A stretch of 9,650 nt of DNA from assembly GCA_945876405.1 (NCBI GenBank), contig CAMCOJ010000064.1:1-9650 (forward strand), written 5' to 3'. The notes beneath the pieces are model-generated. The model did no database searches. It was not told the DNA's origin and saw only the letters and a program-made list of their open reading frames with translations. Each line of letters opens with the position of its first letter. Within the stretch, counting starts at the first letter, position 1. Position numbers and translations under genes: made by a program. Of this stretch, positions 1 through 7,042 are shown piece by piece. The DNA comes from an uncultured Ruminococcus sp. (lineage in GTDB: Bacteria > Bacillota > Clostridia > Oscillospirales > Ruminococcaceae).

Positions 1-24
1 CTCGGAGATGTGTATAAGAGACAG
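1..24. other. Nextera sequencing adapter (non-genomic)
   Basis: The first 24 bases are the 3' part of the Illumina Nextera read-2 adapter: CTCGG followed by the 19-base Tn5 mosaic end (AGATGTGTATAAGAGACAG, 6-24). It is library sequence left in the assembly, so genomic sequence begins at about 25. The reading frame of the adjacent CBM gene runs into it by accident. Confidence 0.98.
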
Positions 25-1739
25 TCTCTTGCTCGTGAGTCATCTGAAGCCGGTGATTCGGATTTTTCCGTTTTTTCTGAAGATTTTTCAGAAGTAATGC
101 TGGTTTCAGTGACAGTATTTTTTTCCTTGTTTTCAGACTGTTTTACAGAACTATCTGAATCTTTTTTAACATTTTCCGAAGGAGAAACGGATTTTTTGTT
201 CGTGTCTCCGGAAACAGATTTTTCAGATTTGTTGTTTCCGGTTTGTGCCGGTTTTCCTGATGAGGAATTTTTGTTCTTCTTTCCTGATTTTTTTGATGAA
301 GAACCGCTGTTGTTTCCGGAAGCTGGCTTATTCTGATTTTCTTTACTGTCTTCAGAAGGTTTAGATGAATTTTTCTCTTTTTCTTCCTTTGCTTCAGCTG
401 TCCTTTTTTCATTTTTTGTATCAGCTTTTGTATCAGCAGTATTGTCCGTAATTTTTGTTCCGGAATCAGCCGGCAGAACAGGCCTTTTGTTTTCAAGCGA
501 ATTGATCACTTTGCTTACAGAATCAAATTCTTCCTTTTCTTCTTCATTTGTTTCATCTGAACCCTGGGAGAGTGACTTTACAATTATGACAATAAGAATG
601 ATAAGTGCAGCAATTATCCCTGCGATAACCAATACAGGTACTATATTCTTTTTAGGATTTACAAGATCGCTTCTTATGGCCGATACATCATCTATGTAGA
701 ATGAAACAAGGTCTGTTAAAGTCGGGGTTGTTCCGTCTTCAACATTATCCGTCTGCACGTAGAGCATAACATTTGCAGCACCCTCAGGAATGACAAGGGT
801 GCCTTTAATCTTTGTCCAGACATTTTTCTGTACTTCAGCACTTCCGATAAGATCGTATACTTCGCTGCCATTGTATGAGTACTGAACCTGAAGCATGAAG
901 AGGTGAGAGTCATCAGCTTTTTTCTCAGTATAGAGAACACTGGCTTCGTATGTGTATTCAACGCCTCGTTCAACACCGTCGATGGATACAGTCGGACCAT
1001 TCCAGCTTTTTTCTCTGTTTGTTGAGAGAATTGAGTATTCTCCTGTACACTGCTGTTCGTTGCTTCTGATTATGCGTGCGTTGCCGCGCTGTATCCAGTC
1101 GCCGAATCCGCTTTCAAAGTCGAATTTATAGCTTGAAACTACATCAGGATTCTCTTTGCTTTTTCCTCCGGAAACAGCATTTTCAGGTGTTTTTCCGTAA
1201 ATGCTTATGTTGTCTATGTTATATTCGAGGGTTTCATTCGGACTCTCAAAGTAAAGAAGAGTAGAAGCAAGATCTTCCGGAGTTTCCACTGTGCCTTCAA
1301 AATGAACCCATGATGAAGGAGGGGCTTCTATAACAGCAATACCTTCGTAGGAGCTTACGTTTACAGAATCGGTGTATTTGAGTGTGCAGTTGATAGTTTC
1401 TGTTTTTGAACTCTCGTGGTATACCCAGCCTTCAATACGGTATGTTTCCTCTGATTCAAAAATCTTGTCAAGACTTATTGACGGACCATTGAATGTTTGG
1501 GTTCTTCCTGTTATATTCAGACTGGAGCTGCCTGACTGTTTCCTTGAAGTGTCAATTGACATTGTGCCCACGCCGCCGAGGACACTCCAGCCGTTTATTG
1601 TTTCGAGTTCAAAGTCATCCGAGTAGATAACAGAAAGTTCATCAGAAACAACGGAATCTTCTGTTTCAGCTCCGGCTGTGCACGGAACAGACAAAATAAG
1701 TGAAAGAATCACTCCGGGTATTATTTTTTTAAAATTCAT
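25..1739 (-). CDS. Secreted, membrane-anchored protein with two CBM4/9-like carbohydrate-binding modules (3'-truncated)
   Basis: This frame is open for 571 codons from the ATG at 1737-1739 to the contig edge, with no stop reached. AAGGTGG (1750-1756) lies 10 nt upstream of the ATG. Residues 1-24 form a signal peptide (KK, hydrophobic core, AGA|E cleavage). Residues 37-183 and 203-356 are two related beta-sandwich-type modules. Each has the CBM_4_9 pattern: 'DDFE...W' or 'FDFESGFGDW', then a Gly/Ser-Leu strand, then 'R..(S/T)(F/W)NGP.(I/V)S', and a closing 'IDNISIYG' or 'IDDVSAI'. Residues 366-389 are one membrane helix, followed by at least 180 residues rich in Lys, Ser, Glu and Asn. No catalytic domain is visible. 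I infer a polysaccharide-binding surface protein. Standard topology would place the charged tail inside the cell, which is unusual. The gene is divergent from the LacI-family regulator at 2062. The exact CBM family and ligand are uncertain. Confidence 0.82.
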
Positions 1740-1760
1740 AAATTAATTTCCACCTTACAA

Positions 1761-1777
1761 AAGTATAATGTATACTT
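1761..1777. repeat. Perfect 7-bp inverted repeat, possible operator
   Basis: AAGTATA-ATG-TATACTT is a perfect palindrome with 7-bp arms and a 3-bp centre. It lies between the predicted transcription start of the CBM gene (about 1788) and its ribosome site (1750-1756). That placement suits a roadblock operator or a weak leader hairpin. Short A+T-rich palindromes also arise by chance, so function is unproven. Confidence 0.35.
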
Positions 1778-1794
1778 ACAGACATTCTTATTAT

Positions 1795-1823
1795 AGTATA
1801 TCATTTTTGAGTAAGCTTGTCTA
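1795..1823 (-). promoter_or_regulatory. Sigma-A promoter of the CBM gene
   Basis: On the minus strand, TAGACA (-35, 1818-1823) and TATACT (-10, 1795-1800) are separated by 17 bp, and a TGA directly before the -10 makes it an extended -10. Each hexamer matches consensus at 5 of 6 positions. The start should be near 1788, giving a leader of about 50 nt. Confidence 0.7.
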
Positions 1824-1938
1824 TATACATAATAAGTAAAAACTGACAGCGATTATATGATTTTTACAGCAGAATTATAAATTCATCACTTTTTTTTCAT
1901 TTATCCGGTATCTGATTTCTCCGCAGCGTGATACTGTG

Positions 1939-1967
1939 TTGATTTTCCTGACGGAATCTGATATAAT
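1939..1967 (+). promoter_or_regulatory. Sigma-A promoter of the lacI-family gene
   Basis: TTGATT (-35, 1939-1944), a 17-bp spacer and a perfect TATAAT (-10, 1962-1967) preceded by TGA (extended -10). The start should be near 1974, giving a leader of about 88 nt before the TTG at 2062. Confidence 0.72.
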
Positions 1968-1980
1968 ATAAGTAAAGTAA

Positions 1981-1994
1981 TGTAATCGTTTTAG
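1981..1994 (+). promoter_or_regulatory. Weak LacI/CcpA-type operator candidate
   Basis: TGTAATCGTTTTAG resembles the cre-type consensus TGWAANCGNTNWCA, with the last two positions wrong. It sits just after the predicted start of the lacI-family gene, where an autoregulatory operator would be expected. A similar partial match, TGACAGCGATTATA, lies at 1844-1857 upstream of the CBM promoter. Neither is a good palindrome, so this is only a candidate. Confidence 0.22.
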
Positions 1995-2049
1995 AACTCG
2001 TAATAATCACAGTTTTCGGGCGCGATATATGATATAAAATATACAGAAT

Positions 2050-2053
2050 GGAG
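2050..2053 (+). promoter_or_regulatory. Ribosome binding site that fixes the TTG start
   Basis: GGAG lies 8 nt before the TTG at 2062. No in-frame ATG occurs until about residue 82, and the LacI helix-turn-helix begins at residue 4, so the TTG must be the start. A nearer ATG (2049-2051) is in another frame and stops after nine codons. Confidence 0.7.
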
Positions 2054-2061
2054 AGTAAAAT

Positions 2062-3069
2062 TTGGAAGCTACAATAAAGGATGTTGCAAAACTGGCGGGA
2101 GTATCGGTTGCCACTATTTCGAGGGTGCTTAATAACAGTGCTGTAGTGTCTCCTGAGACTGCAGAAAAGGTAAATGAAGCTATAAAGGAGCTTAATTACC
2201 GGCCTAATTTCCTTGGCAGAAACCTCAGAAAGCGCGAGACAAATGTTATACTTGCCCTTGTACCCTCTACAGAACACACATATTACAGCGAGATACTTCA
2301 CGGGATGCAGGTTGAGGCTCTCAATCACGGATACGATGTATTTATGAGTACAACAAACAGCTACCGTCCTCACGAGGAACGCCTTCTGGGAATGCTCAGA
2401 AACAGGACAGTTGATGCAGCTGTTCTTATGGGTACTGTACTTGATGATGCAGTTCTGAAGGAACTTTCAGAGCAGTACTGCATCGCACTGTGCTGTGAAC
2501 CGCGTGAAAATTCAGACGTACTGACTGTTACAATTGACAATGAAAAAGCTGCTTATGATGCGGTGAGCTATCTTATTTCAATAGGTCACAGAAAAATTGG
2601 CATGGTATCAACTGAGGGAAGAGCACCTTCCTCTGTGGAGAGAGAAGCTGGTTATATCCGTGCTCTTAAGGAACATAATATCGAATTTGATGAAAAATAT
2701 ATTTTCAGGGATTCATATGACTATACAAGCGGAATGAAGGCGACAGAATACTTTATGAGAATGGAAAACAAGCCGACTGCTGTATTTGCAGTTTCTGACT
2801 TCCTCGCTGCCGGAGTTATAAAAAAAGGTACGGAAACCGGCATTAATATCGGAAGGGAATTTTCAGTTATCGGATTTGATAATATAAGCATGACAGAGAT
2901 GTACACTCCTTCTATAACAACTATAGAACAGCCGTGTTTCGAGATAGGAAAAACGGTCGCAAAGCTTGTTATAGAGAACATAACAGGCGGCAGCAACAAG
3001 GGAAGGGTGTTTCTTAACCACAGACTCGTATGCCGTCAGTCCACCGAAAATGTAAAAAAGAATGTATAA
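2062..3069 (+). CDS. LacI/GalR-family transcriptional regulator
   Basis: This 335-residue protein has the standard length and plan of the LacI family. Residues 4-28 (IKDVAKLAGVSVATISRVLNN) are the helix-turn-helix. Residues 45-57 (NYRPNFLGRNLR) are the hinge helix that opens the minor groove. Residues 60-328 form a periplasmic-binding-protein-like sensor domain, with the usual 'NVILALVPST', 'HRKIGMVS', 'AVFAVSDFLAAGVIKKGTETG' (in pieces) and 'VIGFDNISMTEMYTPSITTI' signatures and a final 'LNHRLVCRQST' strand. The effector is normally a sugar or a metabolite derived from one, and it cannot be read from the sequence. The gene is divergent from the CBM surface-protein gene, so control of that gene and of itself is the natural inference. 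It ends at the bidirectional terminator shared with cca. The family assignment is firm and the target is not. Confidence 0.95.
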   Translation: MEATIKDVAKLAGVSVATISRVLNNSAVVSPETAEKVNEAIKELNYRPNFLGRNLRKRETNVILALVPSTEHTYYSEILHGMQVEALNHGYDVFMSTTNSYRPHEERLLGMLRNRTVDAAVLMGTVLDDAVLKELSEQYCIALCCEPRENSDVLTVTIDNEKAAYDAVSYLISIGHRKIGMVSTEGRAPSSVEREAGYIRALKEHNIEFDEKYIFRDSYDYTSGMKATEYFMRMENKPTAVFAVSDFLAAGVIKKGTETGINIGREFSVIGFDNISMTEMYTPSITTIEQPCFEIGKTVAKLVIENITGGSNKGRVFLNHRLVCRQSTENVKKNV

Positions 3070-3101
3070 AAAAACCGGCATCAGAACGATGCCGGTTTTT
3101 T
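3069..3101. terminator. Bidirectional intrinsic terminator between convergent genes
   Basis: This is a perfect 14-bp stem (3069-3082 with 3088-3101) around the 5-nt loop AGAAC. The GC core is CCGGCATC/GATGCCGG, flanked by an A tract on one side and a T tract on the other. It therefore has a U-run in both directions. It ends the LacI-family gene, whose stop codon overlaps the first stem base, and cca, whose stop is at 3152-3154. Confidence 0.93.
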
Positions 3102-3151
3102 GCTTATGTATAGTTTACGCAGGATTCTTATACTGTGTTTCCGTTTTTGTT

Positions 3152-4480
3152 TCAGATATCATTCCGTCGTTCATCTGCAAATTTCATAAGAACTTCAGAA
3201 CTGTTTTCCAGTCTGTCTTCGATTACTTCTTCAAGCATAAGATTCAGAATACGCCCGAGCTGTGCCCCGGAAAATCCGGCTTCCATAAGCTGATTGCCAT
3301 TAACGGCAAGCTCTTTGACGCTGAGACATTCGTGTTTTTCGATTATATCCTCTGCAGTTCGGCGAACCCACTCCAGGTCATTGAGCTGTCTGCCGCATGC
3401 ACCGTCCTTTGATGCACCGTCTGCATACTGGACCATGAGAAGCATATCGAAAATCTCCTTTCCGGTTACGGAAAGTATGCGTTTTACGTCCTGTCTTCTT
3501 CTGAATTTGAAGTCGTGGTATTTTATAAGGGTAGTGACGGTCTTTATCGTTTTGTTGTCATATTTAAGACGTTTCAGTATTTTTTCTGCCTTAACGGAAC
3601 CCTTTTCAGGATGTTTTTTAAAATGTCCGGCTCCTTCTTCGTCGAGTCTGAAACACTCCGGTTTTGAGATGTCGTGAAGAAGCATGGTGAGTCTTATTGC
3701 CGGTATACATTCGGCGTTCATAACCGACCTTGCTATGTGATCCCATACTGTATATGCATGATATTTGCTGCACTGGTCAAATCCAACTGTTTCTGCAATT
3801 TCCGGAATAAACACTTCCAGAATTTCGTGATATTCAGTGAGAATACGATAAACTGCTTTTCCACAGAGAAGTTTGTCGAGTTCAACGCGAATTCTTTCGG
3901 CTGATATCATTTTCAGGGTATCCTTTAGTGCGAAAATCTGTTCTTTGGTTTCCTCTGCAACAGTAAAATCAAGCTGGGAGGCAAATCTCACAGCACGCAT
4001 TATCCTGAGTGCGTCTTCATCAAATCTTACAGCAGCGTCTCCGACACATCTGATTACCCTGTTTTTCAGGTCTTTCTGTCCTTCAAAACAGTCAGCAATC
4101 TGTCCGCTGCTGCTGCATGCCATTGCATTTACCGTGAAGTCACGTCTTGAAAGATCGTCACGGAGATTTGATGAGAAAGTAACGGATTCGGGATGACGCT
4201 TGTCACTGTATTCACCGTCTATACGGTATGTGGTAATCTCAAGCTGCATCCTGTTTATAATTACGGCAACTGTACCGTGTTTAATTCCGACACTGATGCA
4301 TCGGTAGTCTTTGAAAACTTTAAGTGTTTCTTCCGGCAGTGCATTTGTTGTAATGTCGTAGTCATTTGGAATGCGGCCGAGAAGGTAGTCACGCACGCAT
4401 CCTCCCACGATATAGGCCTCGTATCCAGCCTCTGAAAGCAGATTGAGGGCGGTTTTTACCTGTTCAGGAATATTTGTCAC
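3152..4480 (-). CDS. cca: CCA-adding tRNA nucleotidyltransferase with HD domain
   Basis: This class II polymerase-beta-type enzyme (442 residues) builds or repairs the 3' CCA end of tRNAs from CTP and ATP in the cytoplasm. The head domain carries 'YIVGGCVRDYLLG' (residues 23-35) and the metal-binding D-Y-D (D40, D42). The RRDFTVNAMA motif is at 112-121, 'EDALRIMRAVRF' at 155-166 and the base-selecting 'AERIRVEL' helix at 194-201. A metal-binding HD domain follows (LLHDISKP, H269-D270). The C-terminal part (about 395-442) is the tRNA-binding tail. The GTG at 4478-4480 is preferred because AAAGGAG lies exactly 8 nt upstream. The frame stays open to 4627, but that 49-residue extension is not conserved-looking and would begin upstream of the predicted promoter. 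It is transcribed alone, converging on the LacI-family gene. Confidence 0.94.
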   Translation of the reverse strand: MTNIPEQVKTALNLLSEAGYEAYIVGGCVRDYLLGRIPNDYDITTNALPEETLKVFKDYRCISVGIKHGTVAVIINRMQLEITTYRIDGEYSDKRHPESVTFSSNLRDDLSRRDFTVNAMACSSSGQIADCFEGQKDLKNRVIRCVGDAAVRFDEDALRIMRAVRFASQLDFTVAEETKEQIFALKDTLKMISAERIRVELDKLLCGKAVYRILTEYHEILEVFIPEIAETVGFDQCSKYHAYTVWDHIARSVMNAECIPAIRLTMLLHDISKPECFRLDEEGAGHFKKHPEKGSVKAEKILKRLKYDNKTIKTVTTLIKYHDFKFRRRQDVKRILSVTGKEIFDMLLMVQYADGASKDGACGRQLNDLEWVRRTAEDIIEKHECLSVKELAVNGNQLMEAGFSGAQLGRILNLMLEEVIEDRLENSSEVLMKFADERRNDI

Positions 4481-4488
4481 TGGAAACA

Positions 4489-4495
4489 CTCCTTT
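4489..4495 (-). promoter_or_regulatory. Ribosome binding site deciding the cca GTG start
   Basis: AAAGGAG on the minus strand lies 8 nt before the GTG at 4478-4480. It rules out the upstream in-frame ATG at 4625-4627, which lies before the promoter start point and has no comparable site. Confidence 0.8.
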
Positions 4496-4565
4496 CTTTT
4501 TTGTTCTTCCGTATAAAAAATTGTATTCCGCAGTATAAAAATAAATTTTATGCTTATAATTTATA

Positions 4566-4594
4566 ATTATAACATTTTTCAAACCGGTAATCAA
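4566..4594 (-). promoter_or_regulatory. Sigma-A promoter of cca
   Basis: On the minus strand, TTGATT (-35, 4589-4594), a 17-bp spacer and TATAAT (-10, 4566-4571) preceded by TGT (extended -10). It has the same -35 hexamer, spacing and -10 as the lacI-family promoter. The start is expected near 4559, leaving a leader of about 80 nt. Confidence 0.75.
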
Positions 4595-4694
4595 GTAACA
4601 TACAGCTTTGAAAAAGATTTCTGTCACTTATCATACAACTATCACATAAAAGTTTAAAATAAAATACAGTAATAAAGATAAAGGGGTCTTCAAT

Positions 4695-6056
4695 ATGTAC
4701 GAGAACAATTACACATATAGTCCTGATTCGCAGAACAATGAACACAAAGGTCCTGAAAATGCGGCACAGGTAACTGAAAAGAAAAAGAAGGGCATGCCAA
4801 AGGTGGCTAAGGCATTTCTCATGATTATATGTATGGCAGCAGTTTCCGCCGGTTCCATTGCCGGATACAAATATATTGATGAAAACGGCATTCCGTTTAC
4901 TGGCAGCAAATCAGTTATAACTGCTGAAAAAAATCAGAAGCTTCCGCCTAAGGAAGAAGAAAAAGAAGAGCCTGAAACAAAACCCCTTGAAAAAGAGAAT
5001 TTTACTTCAGACAGTCTTGTAAATATTATGCCTCAGGGCGAAACACTTTCGACTCAGGCTATTTACCGTAAGGTACTGCCTTCTGTTGTCGGTGTAACTT
5101 CAGTTTTTGAGTACCAGCAGCCGTCGTTTAATTTCTGGGGATTCAGTTCGGATTCCACAACTCAGGAAGCTGCCGGAACAGGTACCGGCATAGTGATGTC
5201 ATCAGACGGATACATTCTGACCAATGCACATGTTATTTCAAGCGACACTTACGGTGTGAGCACAAAGATTTCAATAAGACTCAGTGATGAAACTGAGTAT
5301 GAGGCCGTGATAGTCGGATATGACCGTCAGACAGACCTTGCCGTTCTTAAGGCAGATGCAGAAGGACTTGTTCCTGCAGAGTTCGGCAGTTCGGACAGCC
5401 TTAAGGTCGGTGACCCGGCTCTTGCCATAGGTAATCCTCTTGGATTTGACCTGTTCGGAACACTTACAGCCGGATATATTTCAGGTCTTGACCGGGAGAT
5501 TTCCGTAAACGATACTACTATGAAGCTTATCCAGACTGACGCAGCGATTAATAACGGTAACTCAGGCGGTCCTCTTATTAATCAGTTCGGTCAGGTAATC
5601 GGCATTAACTCAATGAAGCTTTCATCTTCATATTCATCATCTTCCGCAAGCATAGAGGGACTTGGATTTGCCATTCCTATAGGTGATGCAAAGAAGATAA
5701 TTGACGACCTTTCATCACACGGATATGTAACCGGTCGTCCTCAGCTTGGTATAACCTACAAGGATCTTTCACAGAGTTCATCAGCTTATTCCACACAGAG
5801 TGCAGGTTCAAGCGGTGTTCTTGTAGTAGGCGTAAATACAGACGGTCCTGCTGGCAAGGCCGGTATAAAAGCAGGAGATATAATTGTAGGTGCAGACGGC
5901 GAACTTGTTGCCAGTGCAGAAGACCTGAAAAATGCAATCAAGAAATATGATGCCGGCGAGAAGATTCATCTTACAATAGTTCGAAACAGAAACTACTATG
6001 ATGTTGACGTAACTCTCGAAGACCAGAATCCTGATGCAACGGAAGCGGGCAGATAA
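4695..6056 (+). CDS. HtrA/DegP-type membrane-anchored serine protease with PDZ domain
   Basis: This envelope protease (453 residues) of the HtrA family degrades or refolds damaged proteins outside the membrane. A polar cytoplasmic stretch (1-37) is followed by one membrane helix (about 38-58) and a Lys/Glu/Pro-rich linker (81-102). The trypsin-like domain carries the full triad: H179 in TNAHV, D214 in TDLAVLKAD and S290 in NNGNSGGPL. A single PDZ domain (about 348-445) has 'GVLVVGVNTDGPAGKAGIKAGDII' features, read in parts. This one-helix, one-PDZ layout is that of Gram-positive HtrA/HtrB/YycK-type proteins. AAGGGG (4681-4686) lies 8 nt before the ATG. A Ser-rich insert (310-320, SSSYSSSSAS) sits in the protease domain. 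I see no clean sigma-A promoter in 4600-4694, so it may respond to another regulator. It is transcribed alone and closes with a terminator at 6077. Confidence 0.95.
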   Translation: MYENNYTYSPDSQNNEHKGPENAAQVTEKKKKGMPKVAKAFLMIICMAAVSAGSIAGYKYIDENGIPFTGSKSVITAEKNQKLPPKEEEKEEPETKPLEKENFTSDSLVNIMPQGETLSTQAIYRKVLPSVVGVTSVFEYQQPSFNFWGFSSDSTTQEAAGTGTGIVMSSDGYILTNAHVISSDTYGVSTKISIRLSDETEYEAVIVGYDRQTDLAVLKADAEGLVPAEFGSSDSLKVGDPALAIGNPLGFDLFGTLTAGYISGLDREISVNDTTMKLIQTDAAINNGNSGGPLINQFGQVIGINSMKLSSSYSSSSASIEGLGFAIPIGDAKKIIDDLSSHGYVTGRPQLGITYKDLSQSSSAYSTQSAGSSGVLVVGVNTDGPAGKAGIKAGDIIVGADGELVASAEDLKNAIKKYDAGEKIHLTIVRNRNYYDVDVTLEDQNPDATEAGR

Positions 6057-6076
6057 TTTTGCCATTCAGACAGTTT

Positions 6077-6122
6077 AGCCATGCAGTTTTACTCAGCTGC
6101 ATGGCTTTGTTTTTGTTTTTTA
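6077..6122 (+). terminator. Intrinsic terminator of the HtrA-type protease gene
   Basis: A 10-bp perfect stem (AGCCATGCAG, 6077-6086, with CTGCATGGCT, 6097-6106) and a 10-nt loop are followed by TTGTTTTTGTTTTTT. The U-run is on the plus strand only, so it does not serve the minus-strand kinase gene next to it. Confidence 0.9.
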
Positions 6123-6150
6123 TAAATCGTTTCGTAATCAATTTCTGTAT

Positions 6151-7029
6151 CTATTTTATTGTATTGTAAGCAGAAATTAGAATCTTATTGTACCTGTTTG
6201 ATATATAGCACTTGTAAAATTCTTTCTGAATATCAGATGTATACTCTGTTCTGTCAATAAACTGATTAATTTTATTCAGATCAATTCGCTTTAACATTCT
6301 GTCCAAAGCTTTATTGCAATCTTTGTCTGTATCACTGCAAAGAAAATCATAGTAATTAATTTTCTTTCCATTCAGATGTATTGCTGATGTCGGGAAACGA
6401 TAAATTCTTGAATTCATTTCATTTTCGTCACATAATACTTTTTCCATTACTTTGACATTGGCCTGAGGTAAAAGACAACTTCCGCAATCAAATACTGGAG
6501 CTATCCTTGAATGATTGTCCGAAGGACAGTATAAAAAACCCCAGTTACCATTATGCCGGTCAAAATTTCCAAGCAATGTATCCACAATAAAAACATTCCA
6601 AAAATGTTCAAGCAGTAAATCCGGATTAACAAATTGTTGTTTTTCGATTGTTTCCAATAGATCTCCCAGTTCTGTGCCATTTCCTTCGTGTTCTGAATCA
6701 ATTATAGTATTCTTGATTGAGCAGAAATCATATAGTATACTGCCATCGGCTGTAAAATCTTCACATGCACATACAATTTTTTCTTTTCCTGAAACAGTAA
6801 ATGTTCCAAGTAATGTGTTTTGTGCATCAATACCGAGCATATTAAAAATACTGCTCCCGATATGCTCACTAAAACAGCTGTTTGTATAGGAAAGATTAGT
6901 TGGTTTACTTACCCCTGAAGGAGGAAATTTTAGCATATACTGCTTGTCATCATATTCAACCGCTATTTTTTTCCCGTTCGCACCACTGTATGCTTTTTCC
7001 TTAATGCGCGGGCATTTCGTAAAATCCAT
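6151..7029 (-). CDS. Short HipA-like (CtkA/HipT-type) serine/threonine kinase, probable toxin
   Basis: This 292-residue protein carries the HipA kinase core. A lysine in a nucleotide-binding strand lies at 31-36 (YMLKFP, K34) and a Ser/Asn-rich segment at 47-60 resembles the flexible loop of this family. The catalytic loop is 'NFDRHNGNWGF' (155-165; D157, N162) and the metal-binding motif is 'FDCGS' (180-184; D181). Classical HipA is about 440 residues with an N-terminal subdomain. That subdomain is missing here, as in CtkA and HipT. Known relatives phosphorylate proteins and some arrest growth, for example by modifying aminoacyl-tRNA synthetases. The target here is unknown. The gene starts 13 nt after the XRE gene, and its ribosome site (GAGG) overlaps that gene's stop codon, so the two are translationally coupled. 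It looks more A+T-rich than its neighbours, which suggests acquisition. I see no terminator after it. Confidence 0.85.
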   Translation of the reverse strand: MDFTKCPRIKEKAYSGANGKKIAVEYDDKQYMLKFPPSGVSKPTNLSYTNSCFSEHIGSSIFNMLGIDAQNTLLGTFTVSGKEKIVCACEDFTADGSILYDFCSIKNTIIDSEHEGNGTELGDLLETIEKQQFVNPDLLLEHFWNVFIVDTLLGNFDRHNGNWGFLYCPSDNHSRIAPVFDCGSCLLPQANVKVMEKVLCDENEMNSRIYRFPTSAIHLNGKKINYYDFLCSDTDKDCNKALDRMLKRIDLNKINQFIDRTEYTSDIQKEFYKCYISNRYNKILISAYNTIK

Positions 7030-7042
7030 ATTATGCGTCCTC

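Larger units (their letters stand above)
1740..2061. other. Divergent intergenic control region, CBM gene / lacI-family gene
   Basis: These 322 bases hold no convincing gene. They contain a promoter for each flanking gene, an inverted repeat in the leader of the CBM gene (1761-1777) and two weak LacI/CcpA-type boxes (1844-1857 and 1981-1994). The region is very A+T-rich. I see no riboswitch fold or intrinsic terminator in it. Confidence 0.7.

Noticed and set aside
10..1626. Several open frames opposite or beside the CBM gene (for example 10-336, 442-699 and 1372-1626 plus; 143-496 and 716-1000 minus)
   Set aside because: All overlap the 571-codon CBM frame, are low-complexity mirrors of its repetitive tail or have no ribosome site, and the first begins inside adapter.
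2049..2078. ATG at 2049 as start of the lacI-family gene or as a leader peptide
   Set aside because: It is out of frame with the regulator and stops after nine codons, and its ATG overlaps the ribosome site itself. Nothing about the nine codons suggests attenuation.
1897..2373. 158-codon open frame on the minus strand across the lacI promoter and helix-turn-helix
   Set aside because: It is antisense to a clear LacI-family gene, has a Cys/Tyr/Ile-rich composition typical of non-coding frames, and lacks start signals.
3062..3412. Plus-strand open frame running through the bidirectional terminator into cca
   Set aside because: It contains the terminator hairpin and then lies antisense to the C-terminal part of cca.
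4555..4572. TATAA/TTATA-rich stretch as a replication origin or iteron
   Set aside because: It is a short A+T-rich run explained by the cca promoter. There are no DnaA boxes or regular iterons around it.
4481..4627. In-frame 49-residue N-terminal extension of cca to an ATG at 4625-4627
   Set aside because: The extension has no CCA-enzyme features and would begin upstream of the predicted transcription start. The GTG at 4478-4480 has an ideal AAAGGAG ribosome site 8 nt away.
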